Positions 1 to 8,745 of a DNA stretch of 64,000 bases are shown here, piece by piece. How positions within the stretch are numbered: position 1 is the first letter of the stretch; the number at the start of each line of letters is the position of its first letter. The stretch comes from Caballeronia sp. NK8 (GTDB taxonomy: Bacteria > Pseudomonadota > Gammaproteobacteria > Burkholderiales > Burkholderiaceae): assembly GCF_018408855.1 (NCBI RefSeq), contig NZ_AP024327.1:310001-374000 (forward strand), written 5' to 3'. A program made the translations under genes and the position numbers. The notes beneath the pieces were generated by a model that was not told the origin of the DNA, did no database searches, and was given only the letters and a program-made list of their open reading frames with translations.

Positions 1-100
1 AGTCAGGCCGCCGCGAGCAGTCAGCGCGACGCGTTCAGATCGCAATGTCTGGTGTCCGGCCGCGCGCAGAGCGGCGAAGCCATGGCGATGCGGTAAGGCT

Positions 101-1453
101 TCAATTCAGCTTCACCGTAGGCCGCACGCGTTCGCGAAGCCATTGGCTCGCAGCGTACATCACCGCGCGCCTGACGCCCGTGAGCCCCATGATGTGCCGG
201 CGATACAGATGCCGGTAACACGACGCCGCGAACCATCCGTCGATGAAAAGCGGCTGCCGCAGCAACTCGCTCATCAGCGCGCCCGCCGCGCCGGCGCGTC
301 CGAAGGAAATGAGCGTGCCCTGATCGCGATAGGCGAACAACGGCACGGGGCGATCGTCGAGGCGCCGCGTGAGCGCATCGGCGAGATAGACGGCCTGCTG
401 AAAGGCTGCCTGCGCGCGCGGCGGCACCAGCGCGTCGCCTTTCGCTGCGGCGCACGCCGCGCAATCGCCCATCGCATGAATGCCCGAACCGGGTTCGATC
501 TGCAACGTGCCGTCGACGATCACCTGTCCGAGCCGGTTCAACGGCAATCCTTCGAGCGTGCGCAACACGGGCGGTCCTTCCACGCCGGCGGCCCAGATCG
601 TGATGTCGCTCGCGAGCGTTTCGCCATCCACGGTCGCAACGGCGTTCGCATCGACCGCGCGCACGCGGCAACCCAGTCTCACTTCGACGCCGAGTCCGGC
701 GAGCACGTCCTGAGCGCGCGTCGAGATGCGCTCCGGCAGCGCGGGCAGCACGCGCGGCGCGCCTTCGAGCAGACGAATGCGGATATCGTCGGCCGGATCG
801 AGCGACGCGAGGTGATAGTCGCGCAGCATTTCCGCCGATCCGCGCAGTGCGGCGGCCAGTTCGACGCCCGTCGCGCCGCCGCCGATCACCGTCACTGAAA
901 CCGGCGTCCGGGCGGCGCCGGGCTCGGCCTGCCGCGCATGGCCCGAGCGCAGCAGGCTCGACAGTAGACGCCGCCTGAACGTTTCCGCCTGCTCCACTGT
1001 CTCCAGCGTCAGCGCATGCTGTTCGGCGCCCGGAATCGCGAAGAAGTTCGTCACGCTGCCGAGCGCGAGCACGAGCGTATCGAATGCGAGTGTGCGCTTG
1101 GGCATGAGCGGGCGGCCATCGACATCGGTCGTCTCGTCGATGACGATCTCGCGCCGACCCCGGTCGATACTCGCGAGCGCGCCCTGTTCGAAGCGGAAGT
1201 GATTCCACTTCGCGTGAGCGGCGTAGTCGATCTGATGGCTCGATGCATCGATCTGGCCTGCCGCGACTTCGTGCAGCAGCGGCTTCCAGAAGTGCGTCGG
1301 AAAGCGGTCGATGAGGATCACTTCGGCGCGCCGCCGCTTGCCGACGCCATTGCCGAGACGCGTCGCGAGTTCCAGCCCGGCCGCGCCGCCGCCCACGATG
1401 ACGATGCGATGCGGAGAATCGACCTGGCGTTGCGCATATGGATTCAACATCAT
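101..1453 (-). CDS. NDH-2-like FAD-dependent NAD(P)/quinone oxidoreductase
   Basis: A 450-residue flavoprotein of the type II NADH dehydrogenase kind, expected to pass electrons from NAD(P)H to quinone at the inner face of the membrane without pumping protons. The first dinucleotide-binding motif is GGGAAGLE near residue 21. A second, GGGATGVE, lies near residue 190, and a GDCAA FAD-contact segment follows. The PPRAQAAFQQ stretch is typical of NDH-2 proteins. The C-terminal roughly 60 residues are basic and hydrophobic, consistent with membrane attachment. Two ATG codons in tandem begin the gene; either could be the start. It is divergent from a LysR gene 111 bp away, so the two may share control. 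The family is clear; the exact donor and acceptor are inferred. Confidence 0.85.
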   Translation of the reverse strand: MMLNPYAQRQVDSPHRIVIVGGGAAGLELATRLGNGVGKRRRAEVILIDRFPTHFWKPLLHEVAAGQIDASSHQIDYAAHAKWNHFRFEQGALASIDRGRREIVIDETTDVDGRPLMPKRTLAFDTLVLALGSVTNFFAIPGAEQHALTLETVEQAETFRRRLLSSLLRSGHARQAEPGAARTPVSVTVIGGGATGVELAAALRGSAEMLRDYHLASLDPADDIRIRLLEGAPRVLPALPERISTRAQDVLAGLGVEVRLGCRVRAVDANAVATVDGETLASDITIWAAGVEGPPVLRTLEGLPLNRLGQVIVDGTLQIEPGSGIHAMGDCAACAAAKGDALVPPRAQAAFQQAVYLADALTRRLDDRPVPLFAYRDQGTLISFGRAGAAGALMSELLRQPLFIDGWFAASCYRHLYRRHIMGLTGVRRAVMYAASQWLRERVRPTVKLN

Positions 1454-1480
1454 GGTTCTCCCGGAAATGCGATTGGATGC

Positions 1481-1508
1481 TTGACGACCTCGTTGGGAAA
1501 AATATAAG
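1481..1508 (+). promoter_or_regulatory. Candidate sigma-70 promoter for the LysR gene at 1565
   Basis: TTGACG at 1481-1486 is followed after 16 bp by TATAAG at 1503-1508, a reasonable -35/-10 pair pointing at the LysR gene. The AT-rich stretch up to 1565 is the only low-GC patch nearby. This is a match by eye only. Confidence 0.35.
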
Positions 1509-1564
1509 GTCGCGAAAACATTTGCGCTATTTAGTATTTATCGCCGACCCATAAGTTTTCACTA

Positions 1565-2602
1565 ATGTTAAAAACGACGACCTTCCGCCAGTTGCGCACA
1601 TTGCAGACCGTCGCGCGCGTGGGCAGCATCTCGGGCGCGGCCGAGGAACTGCATCTCACGCAACCGGCGGTATCGCTGCAGATTGGGCTGCTGGGCGAGG
1701 CGGCAGGCACACCGCTTCTGCGCCGCGTGGGACGTGAGGTTCAGCTCACCGCCGCGGGCGAGGTGATGGCGCGTTATGCGAACGAGATCCTGAGTCTCTG
1801 GAACGAAGCCGGCGAAGAAGTCGCGGCGCTGCGTGGCGAACTGGGCGGCACCTTGCGGATCGGCGCGATCACGACGGCGGAGTATCTCGTGCCGCCGCTG
1901 CTCGTGAGATTCACGAAGGAGCGGCCCGGCGTGAAGCTGCAGTTCCGCATCGGCAATCGCGATGACATCGTGCGCATGCTCGCGACCAATGAAATCGACC
2001 TCGCGATCATGGGACGGCAACCGCGCGAGCTGCGCACGAGCGCGGCCGCGTTCGCGAAGCATCCGATGGCGTTCGTCGCCGCACCGACACATCCGCTGAT
2101 GCACGCGAAGCGCCTGCATCTGACCGATCTCGAAGCGGCGAATCTGCTCGTCAGGGAGCGCGGCTCGGGCACGCGTGTCGCGATCGAGGGGCTCTTCAAG
2201 GAAGCGGGATTGAAGCTGCACGCGGCGTCGGAGCTATCGAGCAATGAAGCGATCAAGCAGCTCGTCGAAGCGGGACTCGGCGTCGCGTTTCTTTCGCTAC
2301 ATGCGTGCGCGCTGGAGATGCAGGCGGGCTTGCTCGCGACGCTGCCGTTTCCATCCACACCGATCGAGCGCGCGTGGCATGTCGTGCATATGTCGGAGCG
2401 GCGCTTGCCTCAGGTCGCCAATGCGTTTCGCGAGTTCCTGATGCATTCGGGTGCGGCCGCGGCGGGCCTGACTGCGCCGCCGGAGATGCACAAGGCACGC
2501 GCGGGGCGCAAGGAGAAGAACACGGAAGTGATCGCTGAAGCGACTGGTGCCCAGGGCGGGACTCGAACCCGCACGCCTCGCGGCGCTACCCCCTCAAGAT
2601 AG
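1565..2602 (+). CDS. LysR-family transcriptional regulator (CbbR-like)
   Basis: A DNA-binding regulator with an N-terminal winged helix-turn-helix (residues about 5-65, containing LHLTQPAVSLQI and GTPLLRRVGREVQLT) and a substrate-binding effector domain of about 200 residues. The helix region resembles the CbbR/CfxR branch of LysR proteins. At 345 residues it is longer than the usual 300-320. The extra tail is odd: its last roughly 19 residues are read through the antisense strand of the tRNA-Leu gene and look like translated tRNA. It is divergent from the NDH-2-like gene and probably controls it or itself; the effector is unknown. Confidence 0.85.
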   Translation: MLKTTTFRQLRTLQTVARVGSISGAAEELHLTQPAVSLQIGLLGEAAGTPLLRRVGREVQLTAAGEVMARYANEILSLWNEAGEEVAALRGELGGTLRIGAITTAEYLVPPLLVRFTKERPGVKLQFRIGNRDDIVRMLATNEIDLAIMGRQPRELRTSAAAFAKHPMAFVAAPTHPLMHAKRLHLTDLEAANLLVRERGSGTRVAIEGLFKEAGLKLHAASELSSNEAIKQLVEAGLGVAFLSLHACALEMQAGLLATLPFPSTPIERAWHVVHMSERRLPQVANAFREFLMHSGAAAAGLTAPPEMHKARAGRKEKNTEVIAEATGAQGGTRTRTPRGATPSR

Positions 2603-2629
2603 TGCGTCTACCAATTCCGCCACCTGGGC
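2545..2629 (-). tRNA. tRNA-Leu (GAG anticodon)
   Basis: On the minus strand the sequence starts GCCCAGG and ends CCTGGGC-A-CCA, giving a perfect 7-bp acceptor stem, a discriminator A and an encoded CCA. The D-arm (TGGCGGAATTGGTAGACGC) is of the leucine type. The anticodon stem CTATC/GGTAG encloses TTGAGGG, so the anticodon is GAG, reading CUC and CUU. A long variable arm (GCGCCGCGAGGCGT) and the T-loop GGTTCGAGTCCC complete an 85-nt class II tRNA. The convergent LysR reading frame enters this gene and stops at 2602. Confidence 0.97.
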
Positions 2630-2784
2630 AAGGGGACCGAATTGTAGCGGGAAATATGTGAAATGCGAAGTGCCTGCGCGCATCGTTCGACGGCGCGCGT
2701 TCGCCACTACAATAACCAGCGCAGCAAGTGTCACGTCCGATTCGGCTGATCAATCTCGTCGGTTCGCCCGCGTCAGGAGCGTTC

Positions 2785-3969
2785 ATGTTCGGCAACAGCT
2801 TGCGATTCGAAGTCGGACCGGACTGGCAAGTCCACGTCGCCACGGACAGCTGGGCTGTCGCCACGCTTCTGGTCGTCGCACTGCTGCTGGCGATTCTGCT
2901 GGCGAGCGTGATCTGCTATTACGCGACGCGCGCGGTCATGCTGATGATCGTCAGCCGCCTCGCACGCAAGGAAGGGCGCAAATGGCTGATCGCCGCGGAG
3001 CGTCATCGCGTGTTTCACCGGCTCGCGCCGCTCGTGCCCGCGGCAATCGTCTATGCATCCGCGCCGCTGCTCTCCGGCCTCACGTTTCCGGTGATCCCGG
3101 CGCTCGGCCATCCGCTGGCCATTCTCGCGGCCTGCTACATGGTCTACACGCTCATGCGCGCGGCGCTCGCGCTGCGCGACAGCATCGAGGAACGCTACAG
3201 CCATTTTCCGACCGCGAGCGAGCGGCCGATCAAGAGCTTCCTGCAAATCGCCACCATCGTCGCGTATCTGGTCGCGCTGATAGCGGTGGTGTCGGTCCTG
3301 CTGGAGCGCTCGCCGCTCTATCTGCTCACTGGCCTCTCCGCCATCACCGCGCTGCTCATCATCATCTTCCGCGACTCGCTGCTGGGTTTCGTCGCGAGTA
3401 TTCAGCTCGCGGCCTACGACATGCTGCGCGTGGGCGACTGGATCGAGGTGCCCGGATTCGTCGCCGATGGCGTCGTGATCGATATCGCGCTGAACACCAT
3501 CAAGGTACGCAACTTCGACAACACCATCGTCATGTTGCCGAGCCAGCTTCTCTTGTCGAACAGCGTGAAGAACTGGCGCGGCATGTTCGAATCGGGCGCG
3601 CGGCGTCTGCGTCATGCGATTCACTTCGACGTCGACACCATTCGCTTCCCCGATGACGCATTGCTCGCGCGTCTGCCGTTCGCGCCGCCCGAAGGCGAGC
3701 GCCGCACGAACCTCGGTCTGTATCGGCTCTATCTCAGCGGCTATTTTCGCGAGCATCCGGCCGTGCGCCGCGACATGCCGTTCGTGATCCGGCATGTGCA
3801 GTCGACCGCGCCCATCGTGGCGCTGGAGATCTGCGTGTATCTCAACGAAATACGCTGGGAACGCTACGAGAACCTGCAATCGGACATGCTCGATCACGCT
3901 TACGGTGTCGTGCCGTTGTTCGGCCTGCGCTGCTGGCAGCGGGACCGTTCGGCGTCCGCCGCATCATGA
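2785..3969 (+). CDS. MscS-family mechanosensitive channel (YbdG-like)
   Basis: An inner-membrane small-conductance mechanosensitive channel of about 394 residues, expected to relieve turgor on osmotic down-shock. N-terminal hydrophobic segments (for example residues about 25-45, LLVVALLLAILLA) precede the MscS pore and beta domain, recognisable from IIIFRDSLLGFVASIQL and MLRVGDWIEVPG followed by IDIALNTIKVRNFDNT. Size and layout match E. coli YbdG/MscM rather than the shorter MscS. An upstream GTG at 2728 would add 19 residues, but AGGAGC just ahead of the ATG at 2785 supports the shorter form. Its stop overlaps that of the convergent LysR gene by 6 bp. Confidence 0.88.
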   Translation: MFGNSLRFEVGPDWQVHVATDSWAVATLLVVALLLAILLASVICYYATRAVMLMIVSRLARKEGRKWLIAAERHRVFHRLAPLVPAAIVYASAPLLSGLTFPVIPALGHPLAILAACYMVYTLMRAALALRDSIEERYSHFPTASERPIKSFLQIATIVAYLVALIAVVSVLLERSPLYLLTGLSAITALLIIIFRDSLLGFVASIQLAAYDMLRVGDWIEVPGFVADGVVIDIALNTIKVRNFDNTIVMLPSQLLLSNSVKNWRGMFESGARRLRHAIHFDVDTIRFPDDALLARLPFAPPEGERRTNLGLYRLYLSGYFREHPAVRRDMPFVIRHVQSTAPIVALEICVYLNEIRWERYENLQSDMLDHAYGVVPLFGLRCWQRDRSASAAS

Positions 3970-4959
3970 CGGTGTCGGCACCGTAGTCTCGGCATCGACA
4001 CCGCGCGCGGCACGGTCCGCGCGGTTCTTCGGCACCGCGCTCAACGGCGCGAGCACGCGCCGTGCGTCGTCGAGTTCCTTCTTCATCTCGTCGATGAGCC
4101 ATTGCGCCACCGCGCGCGTACTCTCCGACGGATTCGACGAGCGATGTTCGAGCACGTAATTGCAGCCCGTTGCGATATAGCGATCCCACGCGGGAATCAC
4201 CTTGCCTTCGTTGAGCGGCGCCGCGATCGCGAGCAGCCAGCCGAGCACGACGCCCTGACCGAGCATCGCGCATTGCACGGCGAGCCCCGGGTCCGTGTGA
4301 TGCACGGCCTCGCCGATACCTTTGTCGGACAGTCCCGTAGCCCGATGAAAATCGGCCCATGAAAGCGTGGTCACGTCGAGATGAATGTAGGCGTGACCTT
4401 CGATGTTCGCGGGTGCGTCGAGCGGACCGAACTCCGCCAGATAGTTCGAACTACAGACAGGAACGATGATCTCCGGACACAGCAGAAAGGGGTCATCGTC
4501 CGAACCGGGCCCGTGCAGCCGGATGCCGAGATCCGCATCTTCGAGCGGCCCATACAGACGGCCGGCCATCACCTGCAAGCGCAGATTGATGGACGGAAAC
4601 GCACGGCGGAATTCCGCATAACGCGGCAGAAGCCACAACGCGGCGAAGCCGCTCGCGAGCGATAGCGTGACGATCTCGCCTTGCGCGTGATCGCGCTTGA
4701 GTTCATCGATGGTGTCGCCGATCTGCCCGAAGCCGGATGCGACGGCCCGCTGCAATGTTGCGCCGCGATGCGTCAGGGTTAGCCCTGACTTCGTGCGCTC
4801 GAAGAGCCTGAAGCCGAGCGCGTCTTCAAGCCGCGCCACCATGCGGCTCACCGCAACGGGCGTCACGTTGAGTTCGCCGGCGGCCTTGGTGAAGCTCAAC
4901 AGCCGCGCGGATGTTTCGAAGACGAGCAGTGCCTGAAGAGAAGGAAGTCGCAGACTCAT
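3964..4959 (-). CDS. LysR-family regulator, GcvA-like
   Basis: A 331-residue LysR protein with a GcvA-type N-terminus (LRLPSLQALLVFETSARLLS, then FTKAAGELNVTPVAVSRMV) and a substrate-binding domain. It stands divergent from the flavoenzyme gene at 5056 with 96 bp between, so it is the obvious regulator of that catabolic block. The open frame extends far upstream on paper, but that extension is only the antisense shadow of the flavoenzyme; the ATG at 4959 gives the normal family N-terminus. Nine bases upstream of this start lies CATAACAT (minus strand), an element also found 7 bases ahead of the related LysR gene at 23156. The effector is unknown; an amine or amino-acid derivative is the inference. 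Confidence 0.88.
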   Translation of the reverse strand: MSLRLPSLQALLVFETSARLLSFTKAAGELNVTPVAVSRMVARLEDALGFRLFERTKSGLTLTHRGATLQRAVASGFGQIGDTIDELKRDHAQGEIVTLSLASGFAALWLLPRYAEFRRAFPSINLRLQVMAGRLYGPLEDADLGIRLHGPGSDDDPFLLCPEIIVPVCSSNYLAEFGPLDAPANIEGHAYIHLDVTTLSWADFHRATGLSDKGIGEAVHHTDPGLAVQCAMLGQGVVLGWLLAIAAPLNEGKVIPAWDRYIATGCNYVLEHRSSNPSESTRAVAQWLIDEMKKELDDARRVLAPLSAVPKNRADRAARGVDAETTVPTPS

Positions 4960-5055
4960 ACAACACCATGTTATGGGGCATGCATCGATTTGTAATTTGA
5001 CGGCGCATATTGACCTCCTTACCTTGAGTCCGACGCCCACTTCATCTGGCAGGCC

Positions 5056-7083
5056 ATGACTACTGCTTCGTCGGACCCCTTGCTTCAAACCTTCACGCTC
5101 AAGCATCTGCAGTTCAGGAACCGCGTGATGAGCACGAGTCACGCAAGCCGTCTCACGCGCGACGAATTCCCGCAGGAGGTCTATCAACGGTATCACGAGG
5201 AAAAGGCGAAAGGGGGTATCGCGCTGACGATGTTCGGCGGCTCGTCCAACGTGAGCCTCGACAGTCCGAACACGTTCCAGCAGATCAACGTCGGGACCGA
5301 TGCGGTGGTGCCGCATCTGCGGCGCTTTTCGGATCGCATTCATACGCACGGCGCGGCACTGATGTGCCAGATCACGCATCTCGGGCGGCGCGGCGATGCA
5401 TATACCGAACCCTGGCTGCCGATGATCGCGCCATCGGCTGTGCGCGAAACGCTGCACCGCGCCATGCCGCAGGCGATCCACGACGCGGACATCAAACGCG
5501 TGATTCGCGACTTCGGCCTCGCGGCGAAGCGCTGCCGCGACGGCGGGCTCGACGGCATCGAAACGCATGCGGGCGGCCATCTCATCGGTCAGTTCATGGA
5601 CCCGACCGTGAACCTGCGCACCGATAAATACGGCGGCTCGACGGCCAATCGCGTGCGCTTCGCGATCGAGGTCCACGAGGAGATTCGCAAGCAGGTGGGC
5701 GACGATTTCATCGTGGGCTTTCGCTTCGCGCTCGAAGACGGCTGCAGCTTCGAGGAAGGGCTGGAGATGTCGCGCATTCTGCAAGGCACCGGTCTCTTCG
5801 ATTTCTTCAATGTCGCGTTCGGCCGCATGGACACGAAGATGTCGCTCGCGGTCAATTCGATGCCCGGCATGTTCGTGCCGTCCGCGCCGTGGCTGCCGAA
5901 AGCCGCCGCGTTCAAGCGCGCGGTCGATCTGCCCGTGTTCCACGCAGCGAAGATCGCCGATCTCGCCACCGCGCGCTATGCAATTCGCGAAGGCCTGCTC
6001 GACATGGTCGGCATGACGCGCGCGCATATCGCGGAGCCGCATCTCGTGAAGCTCGTCGAAGCGGGCCGGGAGGACGAGGCGCGGCCGTGCGTGGGCGCAT
6101 CGTTCTGCCGCAACTTCCGCGCGACGTGCATTCATAACCCGGCGACCTCGCGCGAGACGTACCTCACGCACGACATACCCGAAGCCGCGCAGAAGAAGCG
6201 CGTGCTGATCGTCGGCGCGGGACCGGCGGGTCTCGAAGCCGCGCGCATCTGCGCGACGCGTGGGCACGACGTCACCGTGCTCGAAGCGAACTCGACGGCG
6301 GGCGGACAGATGCTGCTGGCGGCGACGGGAAGCTGGCGGCGCGATCTCATCGGCATCGTCGACTGGCGCGTGTCGCAACTCGACAAGCTCGGCGTCGATG
6401 TGCGCTACAACCACTACGCCGAACTGAGCGACGTGCTCGATCATGGCGCGGATGCCGTCATCATCGCGACGGGCGGGCTGCCGAATCTCGATGCGCTGCC
6501 GGGCGGCGAGCTGTGCAAATCCGTCTTCGATGCGCTCACGGAGACGCCGCCGCGCGAAGGCAGCGTATTGGTGTACGACGGCACTGGCCGGCACAACGCG
6601 TATTTGTGCGCGGAACGTTATGTCGATGCGGGCCTCGACGTATCGCTCGCGCTCATCGACAGCATGCCCGCGCAGGAAACCGGCGGACGCGGCGACGATC
6701 AGGTGTGGATGCGCAACATCGCGCGCTGGGACGTGCCCGTGCGCGCGAACATCGAACTGATCGAAGTGAGTGCGTCGGCGGGCGGCAAACGCCGCGCGGT
6801 GTTCCATCATCATCTGACGAATGAGCGCATCGAGATGGAAGCGGTTCATGTGGTCGTCGAGCGCGGCATGCTCGCGGTCGAGGATCTCTTCGAGGCGGCG
6901 CGCATGTATTCCGTCAACGACGGCTATACCGATCTCGAAGCGTTCGCGACCGGCAAGCCGCAGCCTGCCGCGCAGGACGGCGAAGCAGGGCAATTCCATC
7001 TGTACCGCATCGGCGATGCGAGCGCGTCGCGCGACATCCACACGGCCATCTATGACGCTTACCGGCTTTGCCTCGCGCTATGA
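5056..7083 (+). CDS. NADH:flavin oxidoreductase / TMADH-like N-demethylase
   Basis: A 675-residue flavoenzyme with an FMN-binding TIM barrel (about 1-340), a linker with Fe-S type cysteines, and a dinucleotide-binding module (about 385-670, VLIVGAGPAGLEAAR and a later second site). This is the layout of trimethylamine dehydrogenase, 2,4-dienoyl-CoA reductase and the N-methylproline/dimethylglycine demethylases. The cysteine segment reads C345-VG-A348-SF-C351 with C358, so the second of the four usual cluster ligands is alanine. I recall the CVGA..C...CIHN pattern from N-methylproline-demethylase relatives, which suggests oxidative N-demethylation. It is divergent from a GcvA-like LysR gene and followed 51 bp later by a solute-binding protein. 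Family is firm, substrate is inferred. Confidence 0.85.
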   Translation: MTTASSDPLLQTFTLKHLQFRNRVMSTSHASRLTRDEFPQEVYQRYHEEKAKGGIALTMFGGSSNVSLDSPNTFQQINVGTDAVVPHLRRFSDRIHTHGAALMCQITHLGRRGDAYTEPWLPMIAPSAVRETLHRAMPQAIHDADIKRVIRDFGLAAKRCRDGGLDGIETHAGGHLIGQFMDPTVNLRTDKYGGSTANRVRFAIEVHEEIRKQVGDDFIVGFRFALEDGCSFEEGLEMSRILQGTGLFDFFNVAFGRMDTKMSLAVNSMPGMFVPSAPWLPKAAAFKRAVDLPVFHAAKIADLATARYAIREGLLDMVGMTRAHIAEPHLVKLVEAGREDEARPCVGASFCRNFRATCIHNPATSRETYLTHDIPEAAQKKRVLIVGAGPAGLEAARICATRGHDVTVLEANSTAGGQMLLAATGSWRRDLIGIVDWRVSQLDKLGVDVRYNHYAELSDVLDHGADAVIIATGGLPNLDALPGGELCKSVFDALTETPPREGSVLVYDGTGRHNAYLCAERYVDAGLDVSLALIDSMPAQETGGRGDDQVWMRNIARWDVPVRANIELIEVSASAGGKRRAVFHHHLTNERIEMEAVHVVVERGMLAVEDLFEAARMYSVNDGYTDLEAFATGKPQPAAQDGEAGQFHLYRIGDASASRDIHTAIYDAYRLCLAL

Positions 7084-7134
7084 AGGCCCGTTCAACACCA
7101 TCCGCCATCACGACATGACCGAGCGAGGCTGACC

Positions 7135-8712
7135 ATGACATTGCCGAAGGAATTCGTAGTCGCCGATCCAGGCCGCCGCAAGGCGATGAAGACGCTTGCT
7201 GCCGCAGGCGCGGCGACCCTCATCCTGCCGGGCGCTTCGTCACTTGCGTTCGCGGCGAACGAGCCCACGCCGCAACGCGGCGGGCGCATTCGCGTGGCGC
7301 TGGCGAACCAGTCGCTGATGGATTCGCTCGATCCCGCGAAGGGCACGCACACCGGCGACTATTCGCGTGCGTACATGTTCTACAGCGGCCTCACCGAACT
7401 CGACGCCGACTTCAAGACGCAGAACGCGCTCGCGGAGAAGCTCGAAACGGACGACTTCCTGAAGTGGACCATCACGCTTCGGCCCAACGTGCACTTCCAC
7501 GACGGCAAGCCGTTCACATCCGACGATGTCGTGTTCTCGCTGATGCGCCACAAGGACCCGGCGACGGCATCGAAGGCGAAGTCGATCGCGGATGGCTTCA
7601 GCACGGTCAAGGCGGCCGGGCCGCTCAAGGTCGAGATCACGTTGACGGAGCCGAACGTCGATCTGCCCGCGCTGCTTGCGATTCCGCATCTGGTGATCGT
7701 CGCCGCGAACACGACGGACTTCTCGAAAGGCAACGGCACGGGCCCGTTCACATGCAAGGAATTCACGCCGGCGCAGCGCTGCATCGGCGCGCGCAATCCG
7801 AACTTCTGGAAGTCGGGACGTCCTTATCTGGACGAAGTGGAGATCATCGGCATCGGCGATGATGCGGCGCGCACCAATGCGCTGCTCGCGGGCGACGTGC
7901 ACCTCATCTCGCCGCTGCCCGCGCGCGATGTCGATCGCGTCAAGCAGACAGGCAAGGTGACCGTGCTCGAAAGCCCGTCGCAACTCTATTCGGACCTCGC
8001 ATTGCGGCAGGACATGTTGCCCACGAAGAGCGCGGACTTCAACGAGGGCATCAAGTATCTGCATGACCGGCAGCGCATCGTGAGCGTGATGCTGCGCGGC
8101 CACGGCACGCTCGCGAACGATCATCCGGTGCCGGAGTGGCATCCGTACTTCATGAAGGGCTTGCCGCAACGCGCGTTCGATCCGGACAAGGCGCAGTTCC
8201 ACTTCAAGAAGGCCGGCACGTCCGGCGCGCGCGCGGAGATCGTCGCGCCGCCGTCGGTGGAGACCGCGCTGGATTCCGCCATGATGATCCAGCAGGCCGC
8301 AAAGCAGGCGGGCATCGACATCAACGTGCGCCGCGTGCCCGCCGATGGCTACTGGACGACCTACTGGATGAAGTACCCGATGACCTACGGCTCGATCCTG
8401 CCGCGCCCGACGCTCGATCTGCTGTACACGCAGTTCTTCCGCTCGAATGCGAACTGGAACGAGTCGGGCTGGAAGAACGAGCAATTCGATCAACTGCTGG
8501 TGCAGGCGCGCCGCGAGCGCGACGAAGCGAAGCGCAAGCAGATGTACGGCGACATGCAGACGATCGTCTACGAGAAGAACAGTCTCGTGATTCCCGCGTT
8601 CATCAACTTCATCGACGCGCAGAGTTCGACGCTGCGCGGCCTGAAGGGCACGCCGTCGGGACGCGTGATGGGTTACAGATTCGCGGAGTTCGCGTGGCTC
8701 GACAAGGCGTGA
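7135..8712 (+). CDS. ABC transporter solute-binding protein, family 5 (copy 1)
   Basis: A 525-residue periplasmic binding protein of the peptide/opine/nickel family 5. The N-terminus has twin arginines (GRRKAMKTLAAAG) before a hydrophobic stretch ending AFA-AN, compatible with Tat or Sec export. The core shows RGGRIRVALANQSLMDSLD, MFYSGLTELD and FHDGKPFTSDDVVFSLMRHKDP, typical of the family. It is a close paralogue of the protein at 13590, with matching text along the length. No permease or ATPase gene sits beside it, so it probably delivers a ligand to the transporter at 15294-19008. The ligand is likely an amine or amino-acid derivative given the flanking oxidoreductases. Confidence 0.88.
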   Translation: MTLPKEFVVADPGRRKAMKTLAAAGAATLILPGASSLAFAANEPTPQRGGRIRVALANQSLMDSLDPAKGTHTGDYSRAYMFYSGLTELDADFKTQNALAEKLETDDFLKWTITLRPNVHFHDGKPFTSDDVVFSLMRHKDPATASKAKSIADGFSTVKAAGPLKVEITLTEPNVDLPALLAIPHLVIVAANTTDFSKGNGTGPFTCKEFTPAQRCIGARNPNFWKSGRPYLDEVEIIGIGDDAARTNALLAGDVHLISPLPARDVDRVKQTGKVTVLESPSQLYSDLALRQDMLPTKSADFNEGIKYLHDRQRIVSVMLRGHGTLANDHPVPEWHPYFMKGLPQRAFDPDKAQFHFKKAGTSGARAEIVAPPSVETALDSAMMIQQAAKQAGIDINVRRVPADGYWTTYWMKYPMTYGSILPRPTLDLLYTQFFRSNANWNESGWKNEQFDQLLVQARRERDEAKRKQMYGDMQTIVYEKNSLVIPAFINFIDAQSSTLRGLKGTPSGRVMGYRFAEFAWLDKA

Positions 8713-8745
8713 AGACCGGCCCCGCCGATGTCCACGCACAAGCGC

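Noticed and set aside
1..100. Possible gene end at the left edge
   Set aside because: No frame with recognisable protein content reaches this stretch; it appears to be intergenic.
3964..7041. A very long minus-strand frame of 1025 codons
   Set aside because: Only its last 331 codons form a LysR protein; the rest is the arginine/histidine-rich antisense of the flavoenzyme gene.
5056..7083. 2,4-dienoyl-CoA reductase FadH
   Set aside because: The missing cysteine, the CIHN segment and the amine-catabolism context point to the demethylase/TMADH side of the family.
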